DNA from: Sedimenticola sp.
GTDB taxonomy: Bacteria; Pseudomonadota; Gammaproteobacteria; Chromatiales; Chromatiaceae
Reading direction: 5' to 3'
DNA: 41,286 nucleotides
Assembly (NCBI GenBank): GCA_027008705.1
Contig: JALVEB010000038.1
Span: 1 to 41,286 of the forward strand
How positions within the stretch are numbered: position 1 is the first letter of the stretch; the number at the start of each line of letters is the position of its first letter. Under the pieces are notes generated by a model, which saw only the letters and a program-made list of their open reading frames with translations, did not search any database and was not told where the DNA came from. This document shows positions 29,703 through 39,452 of the stretch, in pieces. The position numbers were made by a program, and so were the translations under genes.

Positions 29703-30518
29703 TCAGGCCGGATCCAGACCACGCTGCATGTTGCGACCGTAGAAGATCTCCAGCATCTCGCGGCGCAGCTCGCGCGTGATGCGCCTGACCTCGCGCGCCG
29801 GCAGATCGGCGCTGGAGACGTTGAACAGGTAGTCGTCGAGGTCGAACGCCTTCAGCATCATCTTGGTATGGAACAGGTTTTCCTGGTAGACGTTGACATC
29901 GATCGCGGTGAAGCGCTGCTGGGTGTCGTCGGCGAGGAAGTTCTGGATCGAGTTGATACGGTGGTCGATGAAATGCTTCTTGCCACGCGTGTCGCGGGTG
30001 AAGCCGCGCACCCGGTAGTCCATCGTCACGATGTCGGATTCGAACGAGTGGATCAGGTAGTTCAACGCCTTCAGCGGCGAGATGCGCCCGCAGGTCGAGA
30101 CATCGATATCGGCGCGGAAGGTGCTGATGCCGATCTCCGGGTGGCTCTCCGGATAGGTATGGACGGTGATGTGGCTCTTGTCGAGGTGGGCGACGACGCT
30201 CTCCGGCAGCGGACCGGGCGCCTCGGTATTCTCGATGCCGCTCGGCAAGCCGCTCTCCTCCGAGATCAGCATCGTCACGCTGGCGCCCTGGGGCTCGTAA
30301 TCCTGGCGCGCGACGTTGAGGATGTTGGCGCCGATGATTTCGGCGACATCGGTCAGGATCTGGGTCAGGCGCGCGGCGTTGTAGGCCTCGTCGATATAGG
30401 CGATGTAACTGGCGACATCGTCGCGCGTGACCGCGTAGCAGACATCGTAGATGTTGAAGCTCAGCGTCTTGGTCAGGTTGTTGAAGCCGTGCAGCTTGAT
30501 CTTCTTGGCGTGGGGCAT
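29703..30518 (-). CDS. speD: S-adenosylmethionine decarboxylase proenzyme (E. coli type)
   Basis: SpeD makes decarboxylated SAM for spermidine synthesis. The 271-residue proenzyme is the long bacterial class, starting [25 protein letters not shown]. Self-cleavage occurs at Lys114-Ser115 in [14 protein letters not shown], and Ser115 becomes the pyruvoyl group. [30 protein letters not shown] is another hallmark. speE is not adjacent. The gene converges with the methyltransferase gene, with 16 bases between them. Confidence 0.95.
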   Translation of the reverse strand: MPHAKKIKLHGFNNLTKTLSFNIYDVCYAVTRDDVASYIAYIDEAYNAARLTQILTDVAEIIGANILNVARQDYEPQGASVTMLISEESGLPSGIENTEAPGPLPESVVAHLDKSHITVHTYPESHPEIGISTFRADIDVSTCGRISPLKALNYLIHSFESDIVTMDYRVRGFTRDTRGKKHFIDHRINSIQNFLADDTQQRFTAIDVNVYQENLFHTKMMLKAFDLDDYLFNVSSADLPAREVRRITRELRREMLEIFYGRNMQRGLDPA

Positions 30519-30525
30519 GACAGGG

Positions 30526-31068
30526 CTACCCGGAAGGCTGACCGGATGACTGGGTCTCGACGACTTGCTTGAGTTTGCGCAGCCCGCTTTCGAAGGCGGC
30601 GCCGACCGATTTGCCGGCGAGGATCGCGAGATAGCCGCCGAGCACCGGCAGGTCGATGCGCCCGCGCATGCGCCAGGTGACGCGGGTGGCGTCTCCGGCG
30701 GGCTGGTAATGGATCCCGGCCCTGGCCTGGTCGGCGTGGTCGCCGAGGCGCAGTTCGTAGTCCAGCCCCTGCTGCGGCGACGAGCGCAGGATCGTCAGCT
30801 TGCCGCTGCCGCCCTGATCGGTCCAGCTCAGCGAGGCGCCGGGGCCGGACGAAGGCCGGCTGATCGTGATCCGGACCGAATCGCCGTCCAGCCTCCATGG
30901 TGTCCAATCCTTCCAGCGCGTAAGGTCGCCGACCTCGTGGTGGATCGCCGCCGGCGGCGCGGCGATCACGATCTCGCGCGAGGCCTCGAAATCGCGCGGC
31001 AGGAACAGGCCGACGGCAAGCAGCAGCGCGGTCAGTATCAACAGGGCTTTGAGGATTTTCTTCGACAT
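30526..31068 (-). CDS. SRPBCC-superfamily (polyketide-cyclase-like) membrane-anchored protein
   Basis: The 180-residue protein has an N-terminal membrane helix or signal ([21 protein letters not shown]) followed by a START/SRPBCC-like domain: [32 protein letters not shown], then [23 protein letters not shown] and a C-terminal helix [21 protein letters not shown] domains bind small hydrophobic ligands; this one has no assigned substrate. I use ATG 31068 (MSKKILK); the track start six codons earlier lacks a better ribosome site. It is 7 bases upstream of speD, so the two may be co-transcribed. Confidence 0.87.
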   Translation of the reverse strand: MSKKILKALLILTALLLAVGLFLPRDFEASREIVIAAPPAAIHHEVGDLTRWKDWTPWRLDGDSVRITISRPSSGPGASLSWTDQGGSGKLTILRSSPQQGLDYELRLGDHADQARAGIHYQPAGDATRVTWRMRGRIDLPVLGGYLAILAGKSVGAAFESGLRKLKQVVETQSSGQPSG

Positions 31069-31098
31069 GGTGGCGATCCGGGGCAAAGGACGCCATTA

Positions 31099-31262
31099 TA
31101 TACTCGGCGTCCATGAATTTTCGGCCACTGCGACCGTCCCTCGCACCCGTGGGCGTCGTTGCGGAAACTCGCCATGGAATGGGCTATGACTCGTTTCCGC
31201 GCCTGGCCCACGGGCGCGAGGAACGGTCTCGAAAAACCGAAAATTCATGGGCGACGAGTATA
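31099..31262 (-). repeat. MITE/REP-like 164-bp palindromic repeat, copy 5 (inverted)
   Basis: The tips are TATACTCGGCGTCCATGAAT and ATTCATGGGCGACGAGTATA. Its reverse complement aligns along its whole length with copy 1 (GTTCCTCG, CCGTGGGCCAGGCGCGGAAACGAG, GAGTTTCCGCAACGACGCCC), so it is inserted in the opposite orientation. It separates the divergent SRPBCC gene and the small gene at 31413. Short ORFs in it (31096-31389, 31159-31392) are by-products. Confidence 0.9.
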
Positions 31263-31412
31263 TAGTCTCCGTCGGCCAAGCGGCGGATTCTGGCATGCTT
31301 GCGGGAATACCCGGCTTGATTGGCGGAGACGGGACCCGTCGCCCGGGATTTTCGGCCATCGTGGCTGCCCCGGGCAAGGAACGAATCAATAGGCATCTCC
31401 TTAGAAGTTACC

Positions 31413-31703
31413 ATGAAATCATTGGATTTTCTCGATACGCTCGCCGCCGGGCGCTGCCCCGAGACGCTGCCAGCGCCGCTATGCGCGCTGTGGCACGCGC
31501 ATAACGAGGACTGGGAGCGCGCGCACCGCATCGTCCAGGCGCTGGACGATCCGCTGGCCGCGCGCATCCATGCCTATCTGCATCGCGTCGAGGGAGACGA
31601 GGCCAACGCGCGTTACTGGTACGCCCGCGCCGGGGTCCGCTTTCCGGCCGGCCGGACACTGGACGAGGAGTGGCGCGCGCTGGTCGCGCTGGCGAGTGAT
31701 TAG
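31413..31703 (+). CDS. Small conserved-looking helical protein of unknown function
   Basis: The 96-residue product has a core LCALWHAHNEDWERAHRIVQALDDPLAARIHAYLHRVEGDEANARYWYARAG that reads as two or three amphipathic TPR- or SEL1-like helices. I recall similar small proteins in proteobacteria annotated only as hypothetical. No signal peptide is seen. The start ATG 31413 follows TTAGAAGTTACC; the track start at 31320 is in the repeat-adjacent leader. It ends directly before the next gene (TAG-ATG). Confidence 0.8.
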   Translation: MKSLDFLDTLAAGRCPETLPAPLCALWHAHNEDWERAHRIVQALDDPLAARIHAYLHRVEGDEANARYWYARAGVRFPAGRTLDEEWRALVALASD

Positions 31704-32261
31704 ATGCTGCGCTTTCTCCCCGGTATCCTGCTGGCCCAGGCGGCGTTGCTCGGCGTCTACTGGCTGCTCTCGCGCGCGACGATCGACAGCGCCCAACGCT
31801 GGTCGATCGTCGTCTTGTTCGCGCTGGTGATCGCCTTGCTGGTGGCGTTCTGGTTCGGCGCGTTGGCGCGTCACATGAACCAGGCGCGGCTCGATGCGCT
31901 GCGCGAGGCCCACGCACGCGAGCGCGAGAAGCTCAAGGTCAATGCCGAGCGCGCCAAGGCGCGGGTGATGCGCGAGAGCCAGAAGCGCATCGACAAGGAG
32001 ACCAGCCGCGCGCATGCGCGCGCGGGCTTCAAGGTTGGCGCGGTGCTCGCCGGCGCGGCCGGTTTCGGGGTGTTGATGATGTTCACTCAGTTCGTCACCG
32101 TCGGTCTGCTGGCGCTGAGCACCGCGGGCGGCGGCCTGGCCGGCTATCTCGCGCGGCTGCGTCAGGAACGCCTGGCGCGCGCGCGTCAGGAGCTGTTGCC
32201 GCGCGAGGCCCGGCCGGTGCCCGGGCGGCGGATCGGGCATGAGCCGGAGACGAAGCCCTGA
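31704..32261 (+). CDS. Membrane protein with central coiled coil, unknown function
   Basis: The 185-residue protein has two N-terminal membrane spans (about 5-23 and 34-56), then a highly charged helical stretch rich in Arg/Glu/Lys (about 57-110, likely coiled coil), then one or two more hydrophobic segments (VGAVLAGAAGFGVLMMFTQFVTVGLLALSTAGGGLAGYLA) and a basic tail. I do not recognise a family. It starts immediately after the preceding stop and its stop shares one base with the murB start, so it is probably translated with both. Confidence 0.82.
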   Translation: MLRFLPGILLAQAALLGVYWLLSRATIDSAQRWSIVVLFALVIALLVAFWFGALARHMNQARLDALREAHAREREKLKVNAERAKARVMRESQKRIDKETSRAHARAGFKVGAVLAGAAGFGVLMMFTQFVTVGLLALSTAGGGLAGYLARLRQERLARARQELLPREARPVPGRRIGHEPETKP

Positions 32262-33271
32262 TGCGGCTCGTCGCCGACGCCGATCTGCGCCCATTGAACA
32301 GTTTCCGGGTCGCGGCGCGGGCGCGTTGGCTCCTCGAGCTGCACGCGCCCGGCGAGTTCTCGCGGCTGCGGGACGAGGCGCGTCTCGCCGGCCTGCCGTG
32401 GCTGGTTGTCGGTGGTGGCAGCAACCTGCTGTTCGTCGACGATTATCCCGGGGTGGTCGTGCGGCCGCTGTTTCGCGGCCGGGAATGGCATGAGGACGGC
32501 GATGCCTGGCGGCTGCGCGTGGGCGCCGGCGAATCCTGGCACGAGACCGTGCGCTTCTGTGTCGAGGCGGGTCGTGGCGGCCTCGAGAACCTGTCGTTGA
32601 TCCCGGGCACGGTCGGCGCCGCGCCGGTGCAGAACATCGGCGCCTACGGCGTCGAGCTGAGCGATCTCCTGCATGCGGTCGAGGCGCTGGAGATGAAGAG
32701 CGGCAAGCGCCATCGCTTCGCCGTCGATGCCTGCGGCTTTGCTTATCGCCACAGTCGCTTCAAGGCGGAGCCGGGGCGCTGGTTGATCCTTGCCGTCGAA
32801 TTGCGCCTGCCGAAACGTTGGCGACCGCGCCTCGATTACCCCGGGGTGGCCGAGGCGCTGGCCGGCGCCGAGCCGACGCCGCGCGCGGTCAGCGATGCGA
32901 TCTGCGCGATCCGCCGGCGCAAGCTGCCGGATCCGGCCGCGCTCGGCAACGCCGGCAGCTTCTTCCAGAACCCGCTGGTCACGGCGGCGGATTATGCCCG
33001 TCTGCGCGCGGCGCATCCCGGCATGCCGGGCTATCCCGCCGGGGCGGGACGGGTCAAGCTGTCGGCGGCCTGGCTGATCGAGCGCTGCGGCTGGCGCGGT
33101 CGGCGCGAGGGAGATGCCGGCGTCAGCGCGGAACATGCGCTGGTGCTGGTCAATCACGGCCGCGCCAGCGGCGCCGGGTTGTGGGCGCTGGCGCGGCGCA
33201 TTCGCGATTCGGTGGCGGCGCGCTTTGGCGTGGAGTTGGAACCGGAGCCGCGCGTGATCCCCGATCAGTGA
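32261..33271 (+). CDS. murB: UDP-N-acetylenolpyruvoylglucosamine reductase
   Basis: MurB makes UDP-MurNAc with FAD and NADPH in peptidoglycan synthesis. The 336-residue protein is the E. coli (type I) form. It begins LRPLNSFRVAARARWLLEL, has the FAD-binding VVGGGSNLLFVDDYPGVVVRP, then ENLSLIPGTVGAAPVQNIGAYGVEL. The catalytic serine lies in GNAGSFFQNPLV, and the C-terminal acid is in AEHALVLVNHG. Its last bases overlap the convergent cytochrome gene by 7. Confidence 0.96.
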   Translation: MRLVADADLRPLNSFRVAARARWLLELHAPGEFSRLRDEARLAGLPWLVVGGGSNLLFVDDYPGVVVRPLFRGREWHEDGDAWRLRVGAGESWHETVRFCVEAGRGGLENLSLIPGTVGAAPVQNIGAYGVELSDLLHAVEALEMKSGKRHRFAVDACGFAYRHSRFKAEPGRWLILAVELRLPKRWRPRLDYPGVAEALAGAEPTPRAVSDAICAIRRRKLPDPAALGNAGSFFQNPLVTAADYARLRAAHPGMPGYPAGAGRVKLSAAWLIERCGWRGRREGDAGVSAEHALVLVNHGRASGAGLWALARRIRDSVAARFGVELEPEPRVIPDQ

Positions 33272-33702
33272 ACCCGGTAGGCGGCATGGCAGGCGACGCA
33301 GGCGGCGGTGATCCCGCCGAGCGCGCGGTAGCTGGCGGCGGCGTCACCCTCTTGCGCGGTCAGCGCGAAGTGGCTCGCGGCGCGATGCATGCGCATCCCG
33401 GCGCGGCGCATGCCGGCGGGCAGAAAAGGCGCCAGCCGGTGGGCGCCGTGACGCGCCAGCGAGCTGACGCCGAGGCGGGTTTCGGCGATCCCGGCGGCGC
33501 GGTCGGGATCGTCATCGGCGAGACAGCGCAGGATCTGGTCGATCGCGGCGAGGTGGTCGCGCATGTTCGCCAACAGGTGCTGGCGCATCGGCCCGGGCAG
33601 CTTCACCGGGGTGCGCGGGTCCGGCTCGTCGGCGCGTGCGCCGATGCCGATGAGCGGCAGCACGAGCGCAAGCGCGGCGAGGCGGAGCTTGAGCCGGGGC
33701 AT
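33265..33702 (-). CDS. Cytochrome c'-like (class II) haem protein
   Basis: The 145-residue protein has a Sec signal (RLKLRLAALALVLPLIGIGARA) and a helical mature part. A single haem-binding site lies at the extreme C-terminus, TAACVACHAAYRVH. The C-terminal CxxCH after four predicted helices is the layout of class II cytochromes (c', c556). The exact subtype is not certain; the function could be electron transfer or NO binding. ATG 33702 gives the signal start; the track start at 33726 is eight codons earlier. It follows the four-cysteine gene by two bases. Confidence 0.82.
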   Translation of the reverse strand: MPRLKLRLAALALVLPLIGIGARADEPDPRTPVKLPGPMRQHLLANMRDHLAAIDQILRCLADDDPDRAAGIAETRLGVSSLARHGAHRLAPFLPAGMRRAGMRMHRAASHFALTAQEGDAAASYRALGGITAACVACHAAYRVH

Positions 33703-33704
33703 GC

Positions 33705-33998
33705 TCAGATCTCCTCGCATGGGCACAGGTAGCTATAATCGTTGCGCACATCGCGTATCAGGCGCTTCAGTTCGTCGCGGTCGCCGGAGAAGATCGCCAC
33801 CTCGGGCGCATTGCGATCGAACAGCGCGTCGATGGCTTCATCGGCGCGCGTCAGCACCTCCTCGCCGACTTGTTTGTCGGCATAACCCCGGCATACCGGG
33901 CATTCCTCCAGCACCTGCGTGCTGGCCGCGATCGTCGTTGCAATGCGACGTTTCTCGGCTTCGCGTCCGAACAGGCGGTCGAACAGTCGTTTCCACAT
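33705..33998 (-). CDS. Small protein with CXXC and CXC cysteine pairs
   Basis: The 97-residue protein has a basic amphipathic start (WKRLFDRLFGREAEKRR), a CPVC pair (Cys33, Cys36) and a C-terminal CPC (Cys92, Cys94). The middle is acidic and helical. There is no signal peptide. The four cysteines could bind zinc or an iron-sulfur cluster, or work as a redox switch; none can be chosen from sequence alone. It lies 11 bases after the DegS-like protease gene and 2 before the cytochrome gene, on the same strand. The huge ORF 33705-35261 is a frame that merely ends in this gene. Confidence 0.8.
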   Translation of the reverse strand: MWKRLFDRLFGREAEKRRIATTIAASTQVLEECPVCRGYADKQVGEEVLTRADEAIDALFDRNAPEVAIFSGDRDELKRLIRDVRNDYSYLCPCEEI

Positions 33999-34009
33999 GG
34001 TGAGGGCTC

Positions 34010-35158
<1,149 letters not shown>

Positions 35159-35205
35159 AGTGCAGGTCCGCGTGGGCCAGTCGGAGACTATCACAGGGGG
35201 AGCGG

Positions 35206-35958
35206 ATGATCGAGTTGAGCGAGCTGGCGGCCTGGTGCGACGAACTGCTGGCGGTCGACACCTTCCAGGACTATTGCCCTAACGGCTTGCAAGTGGAAGC
35301 GGGGCGCGAGGTGCGCCGCCTGGTCAGTGGCGTGACCGCCTCGCAGGCGTTGGTCGACGCCGCGGTCGCGGCCGGCGCCGATGCGTTGCTGGTGCATCAC
35401 GGCTATTTCTGGCGCGGCGAGGCCGAGCCGCTGACCGGGATCAAGGGGCGGCGCATCGCCACGCTGTTGCGTAACGGCGTCAGTCTGCTGGCCTACCATC
35501 TGCCGCTCGATGCCCATCCGGAGCTCGGCAACAACCGCCAGCTCGGCGAGCGTCTGGGCATCTCGCCCGGGGCCGCGCCATGGCGCGTCGGCTCGTTGCT
35601 GTGGCAAGGACGGCTGGAGGCGCCGCTGTCACCGTCCGGGTTCGCCGCGCGCATCGCCCGCGCGCTCGGGCGGGAGCCGTTGCACATCGCCGTCGGGGAC
35701 GATCCGATCGAGCGCATCGCATGGTGCAGCGGCGGCGCCCAGGGCGCGATCGAAGAGGCCGCGCGGGCGGGCGCGCAAGCCTATGTCAGCGGCGAGATCT
35801 CCGAGCAGACCACGCACCTCGCGCGGGAGCTCGGCATCCATTACTTCGCCGCCGGTCATCACGCCACCGAGCGCTATGGCGTGCAGGCGCTGGGCGCCCG
35901 GCTGGCCGCGCGCTTCGGCATCGGCCATCGTTATATCGAGATCCCGAATCCGGCCTGA
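35206..35958 (+). CDS. Nif3-like dinuclear metal-centre hexameric protein (YbgI family)
   Basis: The 250-residue protein begins ELAAWCDELLAVDTFQDYCPNGLQVEAG and has the metal-site motifs LLVHHGYFWRG, YHLPLDAHPELGNN and GHHATERYGVQALG. Family members form hexamers with two metal ions per subunit. They are often labelled GTP cyclohydrolase I type 2, but the true reaction is uncertain. It is divergent from the DegS-like gene and precedes petABC, a context shared with several Gammaproteobacteria. Confidence 0.93.
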   Translation: MIELSELAAWCDELLAVDTFQDYCPNGLQVEAGREVRRLVSGVTASQALVDAAVAAGADALLVHHGYFWRGEAEPLTGIKGRRIATLLRNGVSLLAYHLPLDAHPELGNNRQLGERLGISPGAAPWRVGSLLWQGRLEAPLSPSGFAARIARALGREPLHIAVGDDPIERIAWCSGGAQGAIEEAARAGAQAYVSGEISEQTTHLARELGIHYFAAGHHATERYGVQALGARLAARFGIGHRYIEIPNPA

Positions 35959-35992
35959 CCCAGGTCAAGGGACCTGGAATATTAACCTGGGT
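35958..35992 (+). promoter_or_regulatory. Competing hairpins upstream of petABC
   Basis: CCAGGTC (35960-35966) pairs with GACCTGG (35971-35977) in a 7-bp hairpin with a 4-base loop. The same left arm, as ACCCAGGT (35958-35965), can instead pair with ACCTGGGT (35985-35992). The two forms exclude each other. They lie directly after the nif3 stop and about 160 bases before petA. No T-run follows, so it is not a standard terminator; an operator or attenuator is possible. Confidence 0.4.
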
Positions 35993-36007
35993 AAACCCTT
36001 GGATTGC

Positions 36008-36037
36008 TTGACCTTGGCGTGGTTTTTGTACGACAAT
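36008..36037 (+). promoter_or_regulatory. Possible sigma70 promoter of petABC
   Basis: TTGACC (36008-36013) is separated by 18 bases from GACAAT (36032-36037). The -35 is good (5 of 6) and the -10 is moderate (4 of 6). It lies about 115 bases before petA, after the competing hairpins. Experimental support was not available. Confidence 0.38.
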
Positions 36038-36152
36038 GGCGCGCCATATTAGAGTATTACCTATCGGTGTTTTTTTCGGCTGACGCGGGTCCGGGCATGA
36101 TGGTTCGGGTCACCGGTGTCGTCGGCCATCCAGCCTTGGGGAGTAAAAACCA

Positions 36153-36746
36153 ATGAGCGCAGAAGGCGTTGATTTGAAGAAACGCCGCATGCTGGTCGCA
36201 GCGACATCCGTCGTCGGTGCGGTCGGAGCTGTGTATGTCGCGGTACCGTTCGTGGCATCGATGCAACCCAGCGCCAAGGCAAAGGCGTTGGGCGCACCAG
36301 CGGAAGCGGATATCAGTAAGCTCGAGCCCGGACAGCTGATGCGCGTCAAATGGCGCGGAAAGCCGGTCTGGATCGTTCATCGCACCAAACAGAACCTCGC
36401 CGATCTGCCGACCCTGGACGACGGATTGCGCGATCCCGATTCGGAGGTGCCGCAACAGCCCCCGTACTGCAAGAACAAATACCGCTCGATCAAGCCCGAA
36501 TACCTCGTCGCGGTCGGTATCTGCACCCATCTGGGCTGCTCGCCGACCTACCGCCCGGACATCGCGCCGGCCGATCTGGGCCCGGACTGGAAGGGCGGCT
36601 TCTTCTGTCCCTGCCACGGTTCCCGCTTCGACCTCGCCGCGCGCGTCTTCAAGGGCGTGCCGGCGCCGATCAACCTGGAAGTGCCGAAGCACCAGTACCT
36701 CAATGACACGACGATCCTGATTGGCGATGATGGAGGGAAATCCTGA
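36153..36746 (+). CDS. petA: Ubiquinol-cytochrome c reductase Rieske iron-sulfur subunit
   Basis: The Rieske subunit passes electrons from quinol to cytochrome c1 in complex III. The 197-residue protein has a twin-arginine-type signal anchor ([23 protein letters not shown]) and the two cluster-binding boxes CTHLGC (Cys124, His126, Cys129) and CPCHGS (Cys152, Cys154, His155). Its stop shares a base with the petB start (TGATG). ATG 36153 follows TTGGGGAGTAAAAACCA. Confidence 0.97.
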   Translation: MSAEGVDLKKRRMLVAATSVVGAVGAVYVAVPFVASMQPSAKAKALGAPAEADISKLEPGQLMRVKWRGKPVWIVHRTKQNLADLPTLDDGLRDPDSEVPQQPPYCKNKYRSIKPEYLVAVGICTHLGCSPTYRPDIAPADLGPDWKGGFFCPCHGSRFDLAARVFKGVPAPINLEVPKHQYLNDTTILIGDDGGKS

Positions 36747-37978
36747 TGAGCATGCTGACGAACCTGGTCGGCTGGATCGATGAGCGTTTCCCCCTGACCA
36801 AGGTCTGGAACGAGCATCTGGCCCAATACTACGCGCCGAAGAACTTCAACTTCTGGTACTACTTCGGCTCGCTCGCGATACTGGTGCTGGTCAACCAGCT
36901 GCTCACCGGTATCTTCCTGACGATGAACTACAAGCCAGACGCCACCCTGGCCTTCGGTTCCGTCGAATACATCATGCGCGACGTGAACTGGGGCTGGCTG
37001 ATCCGCTACATGCACTCGGTCGGCGCCTCGGCGTTCTTCATCGTCGTTTACCTGCACATGTTCCGCGGCCTGCTCTATGGCTCGTACCGCAAGCCGCGCG
37101 AACTGGTGTGGATCTTCGGCATGCTGATCTACGTCGCCTTGATGGCCGAGGCCTTCATGGGCTACCTGCTGCCTTGGGGGCAGATGTCCTACTGGGGCGC
37201 GCAGGTCATCATCTCGCTCTTCGGCGCGATTCCGGTGATCGGCGATGACCTGTCGTTGTGGATTCGGGGCGATTATGTGGTCTCCGACGCCACGCTGAAC
37301 CGTTTCTTCGCCTTCCACGTCATTGCGGTCCCGCTGATCCTGGTGATGCTGGTGTTCCTGCACATCGTCGCGCTGCACAAGGTGGGGTCGAACAACCCGG
37401 ATGGCATCGAAATCAAGAAGGGACCCAAAGGCAACCGCTGGAGCGATACCGCGCCGGCCGACGGCATCCCGTTCCATCCGTACTACTCGGTCAAGGACAT
37501 CGTCGGCGTCGGCGTGTTCCTGATCCTCTTCGCGGCGATCATCTTCTGGCTGCCGGGATTCGGCGGCTGGTTCCTGGAGCCGGACAATTTCACTCCGGCC
37601 AATCCGCTGAAGACGCCGGAGCACATCGTGCCGTTGTGGTACTTCACGCCGTTCTACGCGATCCTGCGCGCGGTGCCGGACAAGTTCCTCGGCGTCGTCG
37701 CCATGGGCGCGGCGATCGTGATGTTGTTCCTGCTGCCGTGGCTGGACCGCAGTCCAGTGAAATCGATCCGCTACAAGGGGCCGATCTTCAAGACCTGGCT
37801 GGTGATCTTCGTCATCTCGTTCATCGCGCTCGGTTACCTCGGCACCCAGCCGGCGACGCCGGGACGCACGATGATGGCGCAGTTCTTCGGTGTGTTGTAT
37901 TTCCTGTTCTTCCTGCTCATGCCCATCTATAGCAAGATGGACAAGACCAAGCCCGTGCCAGAGAGGGTAACCAAATGA
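36746..37978 (+). CDS. petB: Cytochrome b subunit of the bc1 complex
   Basis: The 410-residue, eight-helix protein holds both b-haems and the Qo/Qi quinone sites. The haem ligands are His90/His104 and His191/His206. The second pair has 14 residues between ligands, the longer spacing seen in beta/gamma-proteobacterial enzymes (Rhodobacter has 13). The Qo region shows [13 protein letters not shown], and the ef-loop reads PLWY (residues 296-299), where many homologues have PEWY. The C-terminus is a single chain without fused c1. It overlaps petC by 4 bases. Confidence 0.97.
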   Translation: MSMLTNLVGWIDERFPLTKVWNEHLAQYYAPKNFNFWYYFGSLAILVLVNQLLTGIFLTMNYKPDATLAFGSVEYIMRDVNWGWLIRYMHSVGASAFFIVVYLHMFRGLLYGSYRKPRELVWIFGMLIYVALMAEAFMGYLLPWGQMSYWGAQVIISLFGAIPVIGDDLSLWIRGDYVVSDATLNRFFAFHVIAVPLILVMLVFLHIVALHKVGSNNPDGIEIKKGPKGNRWSDTAPADGIPFHPYYSVKDIVGVGVFLILFAAIIFWLPGFGGWFLEPDNFTPANPLKTPEHIVPLWYFTPFYAILRAVPDKFLGVVAMGAAIVMLFLLPWLDRSPVKSIRYKGPIFKTWLVIFVISFIALGYLGTQPATPGRTMMAQFFGVLYFLFFLLMPIYSKMDKTKPVPERVTK

Positions 37979-38718
37979 AAAAGCTGATCGGTATATTGCT
38001 TTTGTTGGCGGTCCCGCTGGCGGGGGTGGCGAGCGGCCATGCGCACCTCGACAGCGCCAACATCGACCTGAACAACAAGGAGGCCTTGCACAAGGGCGCG
38101 AAGTATTTCGTCAACTACTGCATGGGTTGTCATTCGTTGCAGTACGAGCGCTGGGAGCGCATGGCGAAGGATATCGGCCTGACCAAGGAGCAGGTGATGG
38201 ATAACCTGGTGTTTACCGGCGCCAAGTTCGGCGAGACCATGAAGAACGCGATGCCGGCCGAGGACGCCGCCAAGTGGTTCGGTACCGCGCCGCCCGATTT
38301 GAGCCTGATCGTGCGCTCGAAGAAAGGCGGCCCGGACTGGCTGTACACCTATCTGCGCAGCTTCTACCTGGATCCGTCGCGCCCGTTCGGGGTCAACAAC
38401 CACGTCTTCAAGGATGTCGGCATGCCGCATGTGCTATGGGAGCTGCAAGGTTTGCAGAAAGCCAGGTTCCGCACGGAGAAGGATGCCGAGGGGCACGAGC
38501 ACGAGGTGTTCGAGGGCTTTGAACTCGTCCAGCCGGGCAGCATGTCGCCGGAAGAGTACGACGCCATGGTGCGTGATCTGACCACCTTCCTGGCCTATGT
38601 CTCGGAGCCGGTCAAGCTCAAGCGCCAGCATCTGGGCGTCTGGGTCATCCTGTTCCTGGTCGTGTTCACCGTGCTCGCCTACTTGATGAAGAAGGAATAC
38701 TGGAAAGACGTGCACTGA
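37975..38718 (+). CDS. petC: Cytochrome c1 subunit of the bc1 complex
   Basis: Cytochrome c1 accepts electrons from the Rieske centre and hands them to a soluble cytochrome c. The 247-residue protein has a Sec signal ([20 protein letters not shown]), the haem site [11 protein letters not shown] (Cys49, Cys52, His53), the c1-typical [19 protein letters not shown] with the likely Met ligand region, and a C-terminal anchor helix [23 protein letters not shown]. It overlaps petB and is followed by a strong terminator. Confidence 0.97.
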   Translation: MKKLIGILLLLAVPLAGVASGHAHLDSANIDLNNKEALHKGAKYFVNYCMGCHSLQYERWERMAKDIGLTKEQVMDNLVFTGAKFGETMKNAMPAEDAAKWFGTAPPDLSLIVRSKKGGPDWLYTYLRSFYLDPSRPFGVNNHVFKDVGMPHVLWELQGLQKARFRTEKDAEGHEHEVFEGFELVQPGSMSPEEYDAMVRDLTTFLAYVSEPVKLKRQHLGVWVILFLVVFTVLAYLMKKEYWKDVH

Positions 38719-38740
38719 GCGCGCCGGATTCCAGTGAGCG

Positions 38741-38788
38741 GGGGGTGCCTGACCCGGGTTCCGTGGTCGGCGCCCCCTTTGTGTTTTT
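38741..38788 (+). terminator. Rho-independent terminator after petC
   Basis: GGGGGTGCC (38741-38749) pairs with GGCGCCCCC (38769-38777), a nine-pair stem with one G-U, and is followed by TTTGTGTTTTT. It lies between petC and sspA, so it separates or attenuates petABC from sspAB. Confidence 0.8.
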
Positions 38789-38805
38789 CGTGGTGGAGTG
38801 AACCC

Positions 38806-39429
38806 ATGTCCGTTGTCTCGAACAAGCGATCCGTCATGACGCTGTATTCAGACCCTCAAAGCATCGATTGCCATCGTGTCCGCTTCGTTCTGGCGGAGAA
38901 GAACGTCACGGTGGATATCGTCGATGTCGATCCGCTCGCCTTGCCAGAGGACGTGATGGATCTGAACCCCTACGGCACCTTGCCGACCTTTGCCGACCGG
39001 GATCTGAGTGTCTATGACGCGATGATCGCCATGGAATACCTCGACGAGCGTTTTCCGCATCCGCCACTGTTGCCGGTCGATCCGGTTTCCCGTACCGCCA
39101 GCCGTCTTTTGCAATATCGCGTGAATCGAGACTGGTACAGCCTTGTCGGGCGCATCCTGGGTGGTGGTAAGGATGCGACCAAGGCGCGCAAGGAACTGCG
39201 TGAAAGCCTGTTGTCGACGGCACCGGTGTTCGCCGCGAAGCCCTTCTTCATGAGCGAGGATTTTTCGCTGGTGGATTGCAGCGTTGCGCCCTTGCTGTGG
39301 CGCCTGCCCAGCCTTGGCGTCGATCTCGGACCGAAGGGCAAGGCGGTCAATGAGTATGCCGAGCGGCTGTTCGCGCGACCGGGATTTCAGCACAGCCTGA
39401 CCGAGCTCGAACGCGAGATGCGACGCTGA
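38806..39429 (+). CDS. sspA: Stringent starvation protein A (GST-like, RNA polymerase-associated)
   Basis: SspA is a glutathione-transferase-like protein that binds RNA polymerase and modulates stationary-phase transcription. The 207-residue protein starts with VSNKRSVMTLYSDPQSIDCHRVRFVLAEKNV, then NPYGTLPTFADRDLSVYDAMIAMEYLDERFPHPPLLPVDPVSR, typical of SspA. I use ATG 38806; the track start at 38734 would begin inside the terminator. It is followed 23 bases later by sspB, the normal pair. Confidence 0.95.
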   Translation: MSVVSNKRSVMTLYSDPQSIDCHRVRFVLAEKNVTVDIVDVDPLALPEDVMDLNPYGTLPTFADRDLSVYDAMIAMEYLDERFPHPPLLPVDPVSRTASRLLQYRVNRDWYSLVGRILGGGKDATKARKELRESLLSTAPVFAAKPFFMSEDFSLVDCSVAPLLWRLPSLGVDLGPKGKAVNEYAERLFARPGFQHSLTELEREMRR

Positions 39430-39452
39430 TCGTCATTTTCGGATAGGTCGAC

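Noticed and set aside
31096-31392. Short ORFs in the palindromic repeats (also at 13723, 23190, 23304)
   Set aside because: All encode the same RAWPTGARNG/ARGPGAETSH-like residues because they translate the repeat; both strands do so, and there is no ribosome site.
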